A DNA stretch of 64,000 nt, from NCBI RefSeq assembly GCF_041146395.1, contig NC_091001.1, forward strand, positions 105,050,965 through 105,114,964, written 5' to 3'. The notes below the pieces were generated by a model. The model was not told the origin of the DNA and did no database searches. It saw nothing but the letters and a program-made list of their open reading frames with translations. Position numbers and translations under genes: made by a program. Shown piece after piece: positions 46,863 through 58,915 of this stretch (position 1 is its first letter; each line of letters opens with the position of its first letter). This DNA is from Eulemur rufifrons. Its lineage: Eukaryota > Chordata > Mammalia > Primates > Lemuridae.

Positions 46863-46866
<4 letters not shown>
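46504..46866 (-). mobile_element. MLT1-type MaLR LTR
   Basis: GAGTTCATCTGGGCTGGCAT, CCATAGACTGGGTGGCTTAT, AACAGAAATTTATTTCTCAC, TCTATAAGGGCACTAATCCT and GAATTTGGGGGAGGGACACA are in antisense MLT1 order. The right end merges into a CA microsatellite. Confidence 0.92.

Positions 46867-46897
<31 letters not shown>
46864..46897 (+). repeat. (CA)n microsatellite
   Basis: A pure CA run of 17 units at the outer edge of the MLT1 LTR. Confidence 0.95.
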
Positions 46898-46900
<3 letters not shown>

Positions 46901-47689
46901 GTGTTCAAATGTTCGCATATGTGCATGGTAAACAGAGAGTAGCAGACAGTGGGTGTGGAGGTGGGATTTTCTCCCCATCCCTGAGAGCTTGTTGAAATCA
47001 CACACACTTCTTGTCTGAAAAGCCTGAAGGCTGGTCCCTTCCCATTCATCCTCTGCATTCTTAAGAGGTGATCATTCAGATAGGAAGGTTTTTTCCCCCC
47101 TTTGAAAGAAAAATTACTATTATTTCACTCTCCATTGAGAAAGCAATATATGCATATTTTTAAAATTTAGCCCATATGTACTTAAAAATACAAACACATA
47201 CACACACTAATTCTACCAAAAAACAGGATCACACTGGCCACACGGTTTTGTAACCTGCTGAACGCACACCTGAGTGTCCTGTCCTGTCGATCCTTCAGTA
47301 GCTCCCTGCGGCCTGAGACGTCAAACACAGCTGATCATGGTGGCATCCGACCACCTTCACGTGGTAGGTCACAACCAGCTTTCCCTCCAAGCTGCGGGAC
47401 ATGTGCTGTGGTCCTGCCGAATTACTAGACTGCAGGCTTTCTTAACCAAGCCGCCCGGCTGCCCAACTTGACACCTTTGTTGCTGCTGTTCTGTTTACCT
47501 TAAATAGGCTCCTCCAAACTCTGGATGTTCAGACATTTCCTGACTCTTAAGATAATCTCACATGCCGCTTCAGCACTATGCCTTTTCTAATGTCACCCAG
47601 GCCCTGCCTCCACTATTGTCATCCCAAGTGAGCCTCTCTCCCTCTCCTTGAAGCCTCCCCCTGGGAATGCTGATGAGTCAATGGGCCAA

Positions 47690-47830
47690 CAGGTTCTGCC
47701 ACTTCTGGTCCCTCTACTGGGCTGTGAACTTCTGCAGGGCAGAATCTGTTTCTCATTTTTTATCTTTAAACCCATAAGCACCAGAAAAAGGACTTGTGCG
47801 TACAGTAGGCCTTAACATCAGTTGAACTGA
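47690..47830 (+). repeat. L2 3' end
   Basis: CTGGGCTGTGAACTTCTGCA, GGGCAGAATCTGTTTCTCAT and GTACAGTAGGCCTTAACATC follow the sense L2 3' tail ('ggactgtgagctccttgagggcagg…catagtaggcgctcaat'). Confidence 0.78.
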
Positions 47831-48164
47831 TGGAGGAATTTAAATATATCTTAATTTCAAAACAGAGGATACATTGTATTTCTTCAGAAAAGGTGATTGA
47901 CTTTTTTTGATAATAAGTTGTTATTTCTTATTGTGAATGTATTATGTGCTTTCTTATTATAGGTGATTTAGAAAATATAGCAAACTATAAAGGATAATTA
48001 AAAAATAATCTGTAACCTCACCACCCAGAGGTACCCATGGCTAACAGTTAGATGATTTTTTTTCCCAGTGCTTTTTAAGTGTGCATAATTTTCTATCTTC
48101 CTTTTAAGACAATTTATCACAAAGGGGCTCCAATTATTAAACGTTCTAGGGAGTTGCTTACTGT

Positions 48165-48855
48165 TTTTTAAATTAAGCTTTCTTTTTCAGAGCAGTTTTA
48201 GGTTCACAGAAAAATTGAAAAAAGTATAGACATTTCTCATGCAATCTCCCTGCGTGACCTCATCCACTGCCAACATCCTGCGCCAGATGGTACATTTGTT
48301 AGAAATGATGAACCTACATTGACACATCACTATTGCCCAAAGTGCATAGTTTATGTTACAGGTCACTCTTGGAGTTGTATGTTCTGTGGGTTTTTACAAA
48401 TGTATTTAGCATAATGACACGTACCCACCATTGCAATAGCATACAGAGCAGTTACACTGTCTGAATATCCACTGCCCTTAAAAATGCCCCACCTATTCAT
48501 CACCCTCTAACCCAGGCACCACTAATCTTTTCCTGTCTTCATAGTTTGGCCTTTTCTGGAATGTCACATAGTTGGAATTGTACAGTATGTAAACTTTTCA
48601 TATTGGCTCCTTTCACTTCGTAATATGCATACAAAGTTCCTCCATGTCTCTAGGGCGTGATAGCTCATTTCTGTTTAGCACTGAATGATATCTCATTGTC
48701 CGGATGCACCGCCATTTATTTACCCACTCACCTCCTGAAGGACGTCTTGGTTGCTTCTTTGATTTTTGGCAATTATAAAAAAAAGCTGTTATAAACATTT
48801 GTGTGCAGGTTTTTGTGTGAGCATGTTTTCAGTTCATTTGGGTAAATACAAAGAA
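48165..48855 (-). mobile_element. L1M 3' region, antisense
   Basis: TTTTAGGTTCACAGAAAAAT, CCTACATTGACACATCACTA, TTCATCACCCTCTAACCCAG and TTTGTGTGCAGGTTTTTGTG are clear antisense L1 patterns. A decayed L1-like or other segment may precede it (47840-48165). Confidence 0.88.
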
Positions 48856-48904
48856 GTTACTGATTTTTTGATGTTAACATTACTTGCCTCATAGTTACAT
48901 AGTT

Positions 48905-49105
48905 GAAGAAAATAATTCATGCTTACTATATATAAGGTTTTGTGATCTTCTGAAAACATTCATATGCATTTTATTGTGATTTCATTGTAGATTGCGAAGT
49001 GAACAACAGAGAGGAATTGAGGCTCCGTGAGTGAAGTAATGAACTCAGAGTCGCAGAGCTGGGATGGAGCAGAGATACAGCTCCCATCTAGCTCTAAATG
49101 CAGCC
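48905..49105 (-). repeat. MIR
   Basis: ATTCATGCTTACTATATATA, GAGAGGAATTGAGGCTCCGT and CAGAGTCGCAGAGCTGGGAT follow the antisense MIR order. Confidence 0.72.
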
Positions 49106-49799
49106 GGGACCATTTCCTCGCAGCTGCCTCACAGTGACGGAGGTCACAGGAGCAACATAATCCGGCTCTTCTCTGGAGAAACTCAGAGGTAAGAAGTCAG
49201 ATTTCAGTTTACTATAAGGAAATTGAGTATAACAACACTGGAAAGGTCTTTGGAACCCATTCATTTAAAATTTTAAATAATTTATCTTTACCGAACACCT
49301 GAAGATATTTCTACTGCTCAGAGATTGTGTCAGGTACTGAACTAGAACTGTGAATCCAGAGATTAATTAGAATCAGAATTCAAGAAGCTCATACTAGAAT
49401 GCAGTAGAGTCCTTGTTTGAAAGCCCCTTAGTACAAAAAGGTTTTGAGTATACTCCCAATTTATGTATTTTTTTCATTAAAAATTATATGCATGGAATAC
49501 TGTATTATATATTGTGTTCACTATCAAACATCAAAAATAAGCAAATATATATACATGAATGTTCTAGTGTTTTCTTCTTGCACTCCGATGACTCCTGGAG
49601 GCCCACACCCACTGTGGAGCCCACTGGTCTAGAAATTAAGATGACACAGAACTCAGCACGGAACACAGTGTGGGAAGAAAAGGCTGGGGGTCGGGGGAGT
49701 GGGTCAGGGGAGACTTCAAGAAGAGGATCACTGCACTGAGCAATAACATGACTCTCGTCTGTCCGTGCTCCAGGGTCAGAAATGCAGCACAGCAGAGCG

Positions 49800-49990
49800 G
49801 AGAAAGTGTAGCAGGAGAGGATAAAGGCTGAGTCTCAGCTCTCCAGTTTAGGAGCCGGGTGGCCCTGCCCAAGTCACTTCCCTGTCTGAGTCTCATTTTT
49901 CCCTCTGTTCAAGGGTGGTAGGGGGACCTGCCTCCGAGAGTTGTTACAATGGCGTGAGACAGGCTCGGCCAAAGTGCTCTGTTGGCGGTG
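49800..49990 (+). repeat. MIR
   Basis: TGGCCCTGCCCAAGTCACTT, CCCTGTCTGAGTCTCATTTT and CCGAGAGTTGTTACAATGGC follow the sense MIR order. Confidence 0.8.
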
Positions 49991-50129
49991 AAGGGCTCTG
50001 CAGGGGCCTGTCTTCTTATTTTCTGATGTTTGGTGCCTGCCCCTCAGCCGTCTGTGCTGTATGCTGTGCTAAGGGTAAGTGCTCATGGATGCTCGTGAAC
50101 ATACCAGAGGCAGATATTGATAACCAAAA

Positions 50130-50560
50130 AGCAATGTCTGATCCCCAATGTCCATCAACTGAGGAATGAGTAAACAAAATATGGTACATTCATACGACGG
50201 AATATAATCCAGCCATTAAAGGACTGAAGTACTGACGCATGCTCCAACATGGACAAACCTTGAAAAATGTTATGCTGCGTGAAAGAAGCCAAACACAAAG
50301 GGTCACATATTTTACGATTGCATTCATAGGAAATATCCAGAACAGGCGAATTCATAGAGACAAAAGGCAGGTAGGTGATTGGCAGGGGTTGGGGAGAGAA
50401 AAGAGTGGGGAGTGACTGCTTAATGGATACGGGGTTTCCTTTTGGAGTGATGGAAATATTCTGGAACTAGATGGTGGTGATGGTTGCACATTAGGATTGT
50501 ACAAAATGCTGCTAATGGCACATTTTAAGTTATACGTATTTTACCACATCCAAAGAAAGC
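50130..50560 (+). mobile_element. L1M 3' end
   Basis: CCCCAATGTCCATCAACTGA, AATATGGTACATTCATACGA, AATATAATCCAGCCATTAAA, GAAAGAAGCCAAACACAAAG and GATGGTGGTGATGGTTGCAC are sense L1 ORF2-end and 3' UTR patterns. Confidence 0.92.
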
Positions 50561-51109
50561 AATTTCTGAGCACTTTCTGTATGAGGTGCTGCAAGGACAT
50601 GGCACACCACTGCTCCTAGGGAATGTGTGGTCTCAATTAATGAAGCAACCAATGCTGAAAGTAACTGCATTCGGTGAACTAGGGAGATTACAAGAAAACT
50701 CATGAGAGCTCAAAGGAGGGAGAGGTCAGTTTGACCCGCTGAGAATTACCCACCTAACTGGCCAGGAACTGAGCCAGGCTGGGAATGTCAGGGTGATAGA
50801 AAAGAGGCGGGCAGGGAAGGTATTTCAGAGAAGGGAGGGCTTGAACCGGGCCATGGAAGAAGGCAGGGATTTGAACGGGCACAGAGTGGGGCAAACTGCT
50901 TGAGCACAAGCACCGTTTGGTGGGGGAAGGGGACACAAAATGCCTCTCCTGGAGGGTAGCTCTGGGCAGGGCTGCTGGCAGATGGTGGGGGGACATTGAT
51001 GATGGGACTCTGGTGCCTCCATTCCTTACGATGACTGTCCTGGGCCCCATCCTCTGTTGTAATGTGACCCAGACAGTAAAAGGAGGAGCACAGTGACCCT
51101 TGGAATTTG

Positions 51110-51310
51110 CTCTTGCAGAATTTTCTTCGAGCTACTCCAGCTGTCAGCTCGGAGAGAGAAGCTTGGCGGTTGAGTGATCAATAAACCGAAGAAGGCCATG
51201 TGCAACAGGGGAGTTTAAAGGAGGTAATTAAACAAACTTCTCATGCAAGCACCCTTATGGGGATTAATTGAGATTTAAATAATTAGGCCTCACTGAGTAG
51301 GTTAGAAGAG
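51110..51310. promoter_or_regulatory. Candidate conserved non-coding element
   Basis: Repeat-free sequence containing GGTAATTAAACAAACTTCTC and GGGGATTAATTGAGATTTAA with ATAATTAGG. Several homeodomain-type TAATTA/ATTAAT cores cluster within 80 bases (about 51224-51285). Function is inferred only from composition. Confidence 0.28.
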
Positions 51311-51589
51311 AAATACAAATGAAGAAGAGTTTTGCTGATGGTACCGAGGCTTGACTCGCCGCAGCCCGGGGAGACGCAGTGTGGGCGCCTGTTGTGCAGA
51401 CAGCGGAGGAGGAGGCCAGGCCGGCCATTGGGCGCTGTGGGCCCGCCCAGCTCCTGGCTCAAATGTGCTGCTCCTGTGTCCTGAGGACCACAGGTCCCCG
51501 CACTTCCCCGGCCCTTTCCTGCTGTCTCCACGGCCCCTTTTGAATATGTCCTCCTCCTGACTCCAAAAGCCACACCCTGCTGCACTACT

Positions 51590-51800
51590 GGGTCGTCTTG
51601 CTGTGGGATTCCTGCAACTGCCTCCTGGCCAGTCCCTGGCTTTGGTCTCTCACCCTTGCCAGAGTTTACCTTCTTGGACAACCCCAATCGCCTTGCCACA
51701 CTTTGCCTCAGTGTGGCCTTCAAGGCCTGCTGCACTGTGACCCTAGTGACTTTTCCAACTTTATTTCCTGTTCTCCCTTAGCCCTTTTGCTCCTGTGAGC
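51590..51800 (+). mobile_element. LINE-2-like fragment
   Basis: CAAGGCCTGCTGCACTGTGA, CTTTTCCAACTTTATTTCCT and GTTCTCCCTTAGCCCTTTTG resemble the L2 ORF end ('aaggccctgcatgatctggcc', 'cctctcca…'). It is moderately diverged. Confidence 0.6.
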
Positions 51801-53544
51801 ATGAGCTCCCGGATCCCGTATTTCCCCTACAGCCTCCCACCTGTGCCTCTGCACATCTGCACGCCTTTCTCTTTCCCTTTTCCACGTGTGTTTTTTTTGG
51901 TCAAGTTTATCGCCTCCGTGGCATACCTGCTGATCTCTCCTAACTGGACATGACCGTGTCCTACTTTGTGGTATGATCATTCGTGTGTGCGTCTCATCTC
52001 TTCTCAGATGCCCAGTTTCTTGAATGAGAGACTATGTCTGATCAGCACCCTAGACCGCGAGTGTTTCGTGATTGCCGTGCTAAGGGAAGGGAAGGGCTCA
52101 ATCCTCCGCCAAAACCCCAGGGAACAGATGTGCTTTGGAACTTAGATTTGCTCACATCTGGAAAGGTGTTACAGTGCCTCTGTCCTGTATCAAGTAACAG
52201 CTTCAGTAGGTCTGGTGTAGTCCCTGTTGTCAACAGCATTCGTATCTGTTGCCAAAGTAAGGCTATCTCCATTAAAAAGGATAATTAAAGACAGTATTTA
52301 CTTCAGTTCAGGTCAGGTTTTAACCAAATAATTTGAGGAAAACTCAGTTTTCTGTGCTTTTTTTGATTTGGGGATTGAGGATAAAGGATTGTGGACCTGT
52401 ATTCCCTTGGGAATTCCCTTAGGTTTTCTCCAGGGACGCTGCTGGAGAGAACAAAGGGTTTGTTTGTGCACTTTCCCAGGAAGACTGGAGTTAAAAATTT
52501 AGCTAAATAAAAACTTAGCTTATATCAAATAGATGCGTCTGTAAGTAGAGCGGGTTTAGCTGCAAGGGGAATTGCAATTGTAAATGTGCATATATAGCCT
52601 AGTGATCCCAGGAAATGTTCGTGCGATCACAAAACATTGCTCACGTGCCCATCTGGGGAGGGGGCCAGGGGGCTCAGGTGCTAAGGGCAATGCTGCAGTC
52701 CCAGCACGTGACTTGAGTGTGGTCTCGGGGGGCCACACCTTTAAGCTGTTCAGGCCGTCTCTGGGCCTTCAGTCTCCCTTCAACACCACATCTACGATCA
52801 CCTTTGTCTGATAATCCAGCCATTACACTTTAAAGAGCAAGCAGTCTGGAAAGGTTAGATAAAAGGGTAGGCAAGTGTGATTAAAAGAAAAAATACAAGT
52901 CCCTGGATGAGACAGTAGAGATGTCGATTTGGGTCTTAAAGAAGAACAGCCTTAATATCCAGGAATTCTTGCTGGGCCCTGGTAACCTAGATACCACCTC
53001 TCAATGAAAATATAGATCCATTTTCTAGCTGGGCCTCAGTAGCTTTCAAATCACAGCTTCGTGGATTTATTGCAGGTCATTAACTGCTGTGCTGTGACAC
53101 AGGGAAGAAGTGAGAAGATTAAAGTAACAGCCAGGGCCCCAAGAAAGAATCTGGCTGGTCTTTGTTGCTGGAGTGTGCTGTAAAATCATTATCACCTGTT
53201 AATTCTTGGTGTAACTTTGGGGTGGAAAATTATTATATTATACAAGTGGCAAGGATTTTGCAATTAATTCTGTAGAGTCAGTCAGATTTTAAGCGGCTAA
53301 GAATTTGAGATGCGGTTCTCAGGGAAATTAAAACTTCGGTGGGCAGGACCCTGAGTCAGGACCTGACGTAGCCAGTGCAAAGTGAAAATGAAGGGCCCCT
53401 CGTTCAAAGATCCTTTCAGTTTCAAGATAGTGCAACTGCAGAGCGTTAAACCAAGTGTTGGGCCCTCTGAGCTTGGGGCCCTGTGTGACTGCAGGGGCCA
53501 CACGCCTGTGAAGCTGGCCCTGCCCCAGGGCAGTGTGAGCCTTT

Positions 53545-53770
53545 AGCGGGAGCAGGATGTAGTAGAAACATCAAGGAGCTGTATGACACACCTGTCACCA
53601 ACTCTCAGTTTTGCATGTCCCTAGTTGTTGGACCTTGGGCCAATGAGGAGGAAGACTGTATTTCCTTCTTTGTGAAGTGGAGCTAACAATACTAGTCCTA
53701 CAGTGAGATGGTAAAGACGAAATGAAGTTTGGAGAGTGCTGGCAAGAACTCAACAAATCTTAGTTCTCCG
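53545..53770 (+). repeat. MIR
   Basis: GTTGGACCTTGGGCCAATGA, TTCTTTGTGAAGTGGAGCTA and CAGTGAGATGGTAAAGACGA follow the sense MIR order, ending at ACTCAACAAATCTTAG. Confidence 0.8.
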
Positions 53771-55454
53771 TGGCGGTGTTGCTGGTGCCTGCCACAGCCT
53801 CTCGCCCGTTGCTCTTTGGTATCGACCAGCTGACTTCCGAATGCCGGCACCGCCTTGCTGGGCTGGTGGATTTTCTCGTTCTGCTGCCATAGGGTGAATC
53901 TCCACCACTCCCCTTTGTCGCCCTCACCCACTGACCGGGGGAAGGCGGGGTGTTAGTACCCCAGCTCCCTCGCCCCTCTGGGCTGTATGTCTTGCCTGGG
54001 CTCCCGGGTTTCTCCAGTGGGATTAAGCCCCACTCCCCACAAGGTAACTGGCTTGATAATACACGCCTCACTGGTCACCGTCCCTTCCCTGTGTCTGTCC
54101 CCTTTCCTCTACCAGGTGCCCTTCCCCTGGTCTCAGGGCCTGCTTCTGGGGCAGCCCAGCCTACAACAAGGTCCCATCTTTTCTCCTTTCCTTAGTGAAC
54201 GGGGTGAGAAGATGCTAGAAAGCAGGAAATAGGCGTGTTGGCCCCACGGGGCCCCTCAGCTAAATCAGTGTTGGAAAGGGCACGAGAAAGGTCTGGTTGG
54301 GTCGAGTCTGACAGGAGAAGCCAAAGGGGAAACTGAGAGGGCACGGACTGTTCCCGTAGCCACCATGACGCAGGGCACGGAGCACCACGTGTGCTTCCTG
54401 CTAACAAATTTAACAGCGATGTTTAGTGTAGATGCGGTAACTCCTGTAAGGCTTGAAGGACTAGGAATACTACTCTGGTCTGTTGTTTCCTTTTATAGTT
54501 GAAAGAAAACCTAAATTTCAGTTAGAGATGAGTGAAAATGAAGATGTAATTTTTCCCCCCATTCATGTTCTTAAAATACCCCGATTCTATCCTTGGACCC
54601 TTGTTAAAAATGTCTGTCCTGGAGTCTGATGCGTACCCCGGACATTGCTTTGTCTACCTTTGCCGACTATAATGAGAGTGACCTCACTCTGCTTTCCTGC
54701 CCCCTGAAGAGCTGTGGTTGACCCGAGTTTGTCGCAGAGCTGTCTCCACCACTGTCACCTGCGGACACACCAGCGTTGCTCTTGGTCACGGCAGCAGTGC
54801 TTGGCTTCAGCCTTCACTTAACAGAAGGGAGTTAGGCATTTCCGCTAAAGTGCACCAAGAGATAAAAGGTGTATTAGCTTGTTGTTTAGGATGTCAAACC
54901 AGGCCGCCATCCCAGAATATAATTCCACTAAAAACTAAAATTGCCCATGAGGAAAACCCAACTTGCACACTGGTGAACATATGGGCTGGCTTGAAATCGA
55001 AAAATAATTGTGTCCCATCCCCATGTGGCTTTATTTCAAGACAGAAGATGAATTCGATATTCAGCAAAATTATTGGCTGTGTGAAACATAGATGTTCTTG
55101 AAGCCAAAAAAGAATACAGGAGGTGGAGAAAAGCTGCAGATAGGCCATCAAAGGGTGACAAAAGCCATCCTACTGGGGAAAAGGTCGTGTGCAGGAAGGA
55201 GCACTCCGTGCCAGAGATACCGGGCAAGGAAGCAGAATCCGTCTCCAGGGACGTAGTGTGGAGGGCAGACAGGACGGGTGCTCTCGCCCACAGTTTTTCC
55301 ACTTTGTATGTGTATTCCTGCTCCAGTCTCCTTTCTTCCCTTCCTGGGGCTCACTGCTCCCCGCGTCAGCCTTTTTTGGATAAGGCGCATTGATGGGCAA
55401 AATGCCAAAGGAGAATGTGCCGCTATCCCTGCCCTTGGAGAGAGTGATGGAAAG

Positions 55455-55560
55455 GAAATGACTCGGGTTCAAATCCTAAACCCTTCACTTCATACCTGGG
55501 GACTTTAAATGAGCCATAAACCTTGCTGAGTCTCACTTTCCTACCTGGAAAGATGAGAAG
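55455..55560 (+). repeat. MIR fragment
   Basis: ACTCGGGTTCAAATCCTAAA and TTGCTGAGTCTCACTTTCCT follow the sense MIR order. Confidence 0.7.
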
Positions 55561-55629
55561 AAAGCAGCCATCGACTTCAGAGAGGCACAGGAGGATTAAC
55601 CTGGGCGTTCTTATCCCTCTGGCATACCT

Positions 55630-55830
55630 GGAGTGGAAGGGACACAGGTTTTGGAGTGGGACGGGCTTGAGTGTGTTACCTAATCTCTCTGAACATCAGT
55701 TTCTTTGCTGTAAAATGGGGGTAATGATATCCACGTTGTAGTTTCGTTGTGGGGATTCAATGTAATAGAGAATGTTTACCAACCAGTGCCCTGGCATGGG
55801 ACAGACACTCGGTAATCAAGATGGAAAAAG
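55630..55830 (+). repeat. MIR
   Basis: CTCTCTGAACATCAGTTTCT, TGCTGTAAAATGGGGGTAAT, CGTTGTGGGGATTCAATGTA and GACAGACACTCGGTAATC follow the sense MIR order. Confidence 0.88.
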
Positions 55831-56059
55831 AATTATGTTCGTGGTTATGGTATCTGCTAAGCTGCCTTGGTTTCCTGAGTATAACCAGGTCTAGACAGGT
55901 TTGAAGAGACACAGAACGGAGACCAGCCCACACTGCCTACTTTAAGGCAGCAACTTGTGCTGTCCGGGGCCCCACGTTTGGTTTTGAACATTTTTGGCCA
56001 TCAGAACTAGAAACAGGTGTGCTCACCCTTCCCTCCCGCCCCCCCCCCTCCGCCCGACA

Positions 56060-56200
56060 TCTGGGTCACTGGTGGAGGCAGAGACTGGGTGGGTTTGGGA
56101 GACGCAGACTGTCAGCGTTCTTGTCCAGCTGGGCCACTTCCTGCAGGTGACCTTGTTAGAGTTTCCTCATCTGTAAAAGGAACAGCAGTTTCTACTTTGT
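56060..56200 (+). repeat. MIR fragment
   Basis: CTGGGCCACTTCCTGCAGGT and GTTTCCTCATCTGTAAAAGG are the sense MIR core. It runs into a TG microsatellite. Confidence 0.78.
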
Positions 56201-56205
56201 GGAGA

Positions 56206-56231
56206 TGTGTGTGTGTGTGTGTGTGTGTGTG
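56206..56231 (+). repeat. (TG)n microsatellite
   Basis: A pure TG run of 13 units next to a MIR fragment. Confidence 0.95.
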
Positions 56232-56534
56232 AATGGTGTGAGGCGACAGAGCACCGGGGACCCTGTAGGTGTGAGCGGCTTCTGGGGCTTCTCAGAGGGC
56301 CTCTGTGGGACCAGTGACCCCTAAGTGACAAAGGTCCCCTTCCTGGGGGCCCTTCCCACAGCCAAACGCGCTTATGTTCAGAGTGACCCTCATCTCGGCC
56401 AAACCATACAGAAATGGATCCTTAAAAACCTACTAGTTTTTACTATTGATATTAGTAGCAATTTTATTACCAGTAATAATTGCCACTGTACGAAGAGAAC
56501 CAACTTTGAATTGTTTTGAGCAGCAACTCTGATA

Positions 56535-56710
56535 CTAGCTGCAGGCTGTGTATATCCTGAGTGTTAGGTTCCTCATCTGTGAGATGGGGAAAATAACAGT
56601 GTCTACCCCACCGGATTATTGCAGAGGAGAAAGGAGATAATGCAAGTAAAACACTTCAACAGAGCCGCTCCAATCGGTGCTCACTACACATTCGCGATAG
56701 TGTGCTAGCA
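56535..56710 (+). repeat. MIR fragment
   Basis: GGTTCCTCATCTGTGAGATG, GGGGAAAATAACAGTGTCTA and GCAAGTAAAACACTTCAACA follow the sense MIR order. Confidence 0.82.
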
Positions 56711-58734
56711 CATTCTATGGATCTCTAAGACTCTTGTGAACTGCCCTGGCAAACCCTGCCGTAGTGTATAACATCACTTTTGTAATGAAAATGGCACTGG
56801 ATGGTCATCGGTTCTTGCTGCGCCACCTCCCACCGAAAGTGGAGGTGGGGTCTTGTCATGGCTCTCACAGCTCACCCACGGGAAGGGCCACCAGGGCCCA
56901 GTGTGCACCTGGTCTCAGTGGCTGAGTGAATCCTCTGTCTCACCCTGTCAGGTCTTCTCCAGACTGAGGCCTGGAACGGAGAGCACCCATGGGTTCCATT
57001 CAGTTGGTGGAGTCAAGTCAGGCAGCTCAGACACGAGGTGAAAGGGGAGGGAAGGGTGTACACAAGGGTGCGGTTACCAGGCGAGGTAGCTCACTGGGAC
57101 CGTCTTTGCAGACCAGCCGCCGCCTCTGCGTGTTCTTCAATGGTGAAAATGGTTGAGAACAAACCCGCATGCCCATGTCTAACCTACACGGAAACTTTCT
57201 CAAGAGTTTCCACAGTGAACTTCACTGATAAACTCATGCCAGCTCTAGCTGCCCCTAAAACCCCTGATTAATGACTGTCACAGGCTGAGAGCCAGCGGCA
57301 GTGGCAGACACGATGATCAATTGTCTGTGATCCCGTTCAGGCCCTGTTAGAGCCTCCTGTGCCCGGCTGACAGAGTGGAGATAGGCTTTCTGAGCAGCAG
57401 ACCAGGAGGGCAGTGAATTACTGGGGCGAGTCAATAACGAATTGTTTCTTTTTTCCTGTTAATAAAGCCTGTTCCTGATAAACACAGGGGATGCTCTGAT
57501 AACAGAGCTCTGCCGTCCTGCTCTTCCTCATCACAGCCGAGGCCCAGCTGCTTGGAGGGCTTCTGGCTGCGGAGTAGGATATTGACATTCAGCAAACGAA
57601 AGGCCCGTCCAGTCCACATACTCTGTCTTTTTGAGTGTCGTGGTGGGAGGAGGGGTCTCGGGCAAATGTGGGACACGCCAAGGGTGTGACCTGGAAACAG
57701 GAGTGGAAGGAGGTCATGCACTGTCTGTGTTCACAGCACGGCATTTCACAGACTGTATGCCTGGTACTACCAGCTACAAGGGATGAGAAGAGGTGCTTCT
57801 TCAGAAAAAGGGACCCAAGAACAGTTAAGTTTAGGAAAAGCACACATCCTAAGGCTTTTCTTATAGCATATCAGCACATCTGCATACCATCAAAGGCTCT
57901 GAGAAGGCCTGCAGTTAGGGAACATGTCCAACTCTGTTCAAACTAGTACTTCTCAAACTTACTGATAGATCCTATTTTTCTTCTTCAGGGTAAGTTTCAA
58001 GACAAGTATTCTGAGGTGTGCATTTTGCAAGGGCTTCCTTAGGAAAGTCAGGGAGGCCAAGTGCAGTTGTCACACCCAGAAGGGAAGAGCAGGGCCCTGA
58101 ACAGGAGCTAAGCCAAGGGTCAGCAGCAAGGTAAGGCCTGAGTGGACACTGGGGGGTTCAGGGGAAGGACCCAGGGCATTTTCCAAAAATTGACCTGGAA
58201 CCCCTGCAGCTTATCTGGCAGGTGGTCCGCTGGTTTTGAGTGCAGAGTTATTTTGAACATGCTGTGTTGCCCCCAGTGAGTTTGGGACTGGGGGTGGGCA
58301 GCATTTTACAGTTTACAAAGCACTTTTTTTAACCCTGACCTCCAGTCTCCAAGCAGCTGTGCATATCCCAACTGTGTGGCCTCTGCCAGGTGGGCCAGAC
58401 AGGCCTCCCAGTTTGCCGTGTGAGATCTGAGGTACATTGCAAAGGGCAAAACTTCCTGTACCGTGTGTAATTTATGAAGCACTGGGTTGAAAATTGGGTC
58501 TTGTTAGCAGCAGATAGGGAAGAGAAAAAAGTAGGCGAGAGAGAAGTAATGAGAGAAAGAGAAAATGATTATTCGACTTTTCCAAATCTCCCTTTGCTAG
58601 AATGGTAAAATGAGTTTAGCATATATATTTAATGTGGTGTTTTTTTGTTCTCTTAAAAAATCCAACCTATATATGTACTAATATTAAGAGGTTCCTGAAA
58701 TGAAGAAGAAAGCTAGGTGGTTTAATTGCACCTT

Positions 58735-58885
58735 TTAAAAAAATCCTGAGACTTTTCCATCTGTAAATGTGAGGTAATAATCCTTTTACTGTTTACCTTT
58801 TGCTGAGAGATTCAAACAAAAATTGGGGTGTGAAAGCGCTTTGTAAACTGTAAAATGCTGCACATGTGTAAGGTGTCATTATCCT
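58735..58885 (+). repeat. MIR 3' part
   Basis: GTGAAAGCGCTTTGTAAACT and GTAAAATGCTGCACATGTGT plus AAGGTGTCATTAT match the MIR 3' segment ('aaagcgctttgtaaactgtaaagtgctatacaaatgtaaggtattattat'). Confidence 0.8.
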
Positions 58886-58915
58886 ATTGTTATGACTAAT
58901 GCCCGTGTTACTGAT

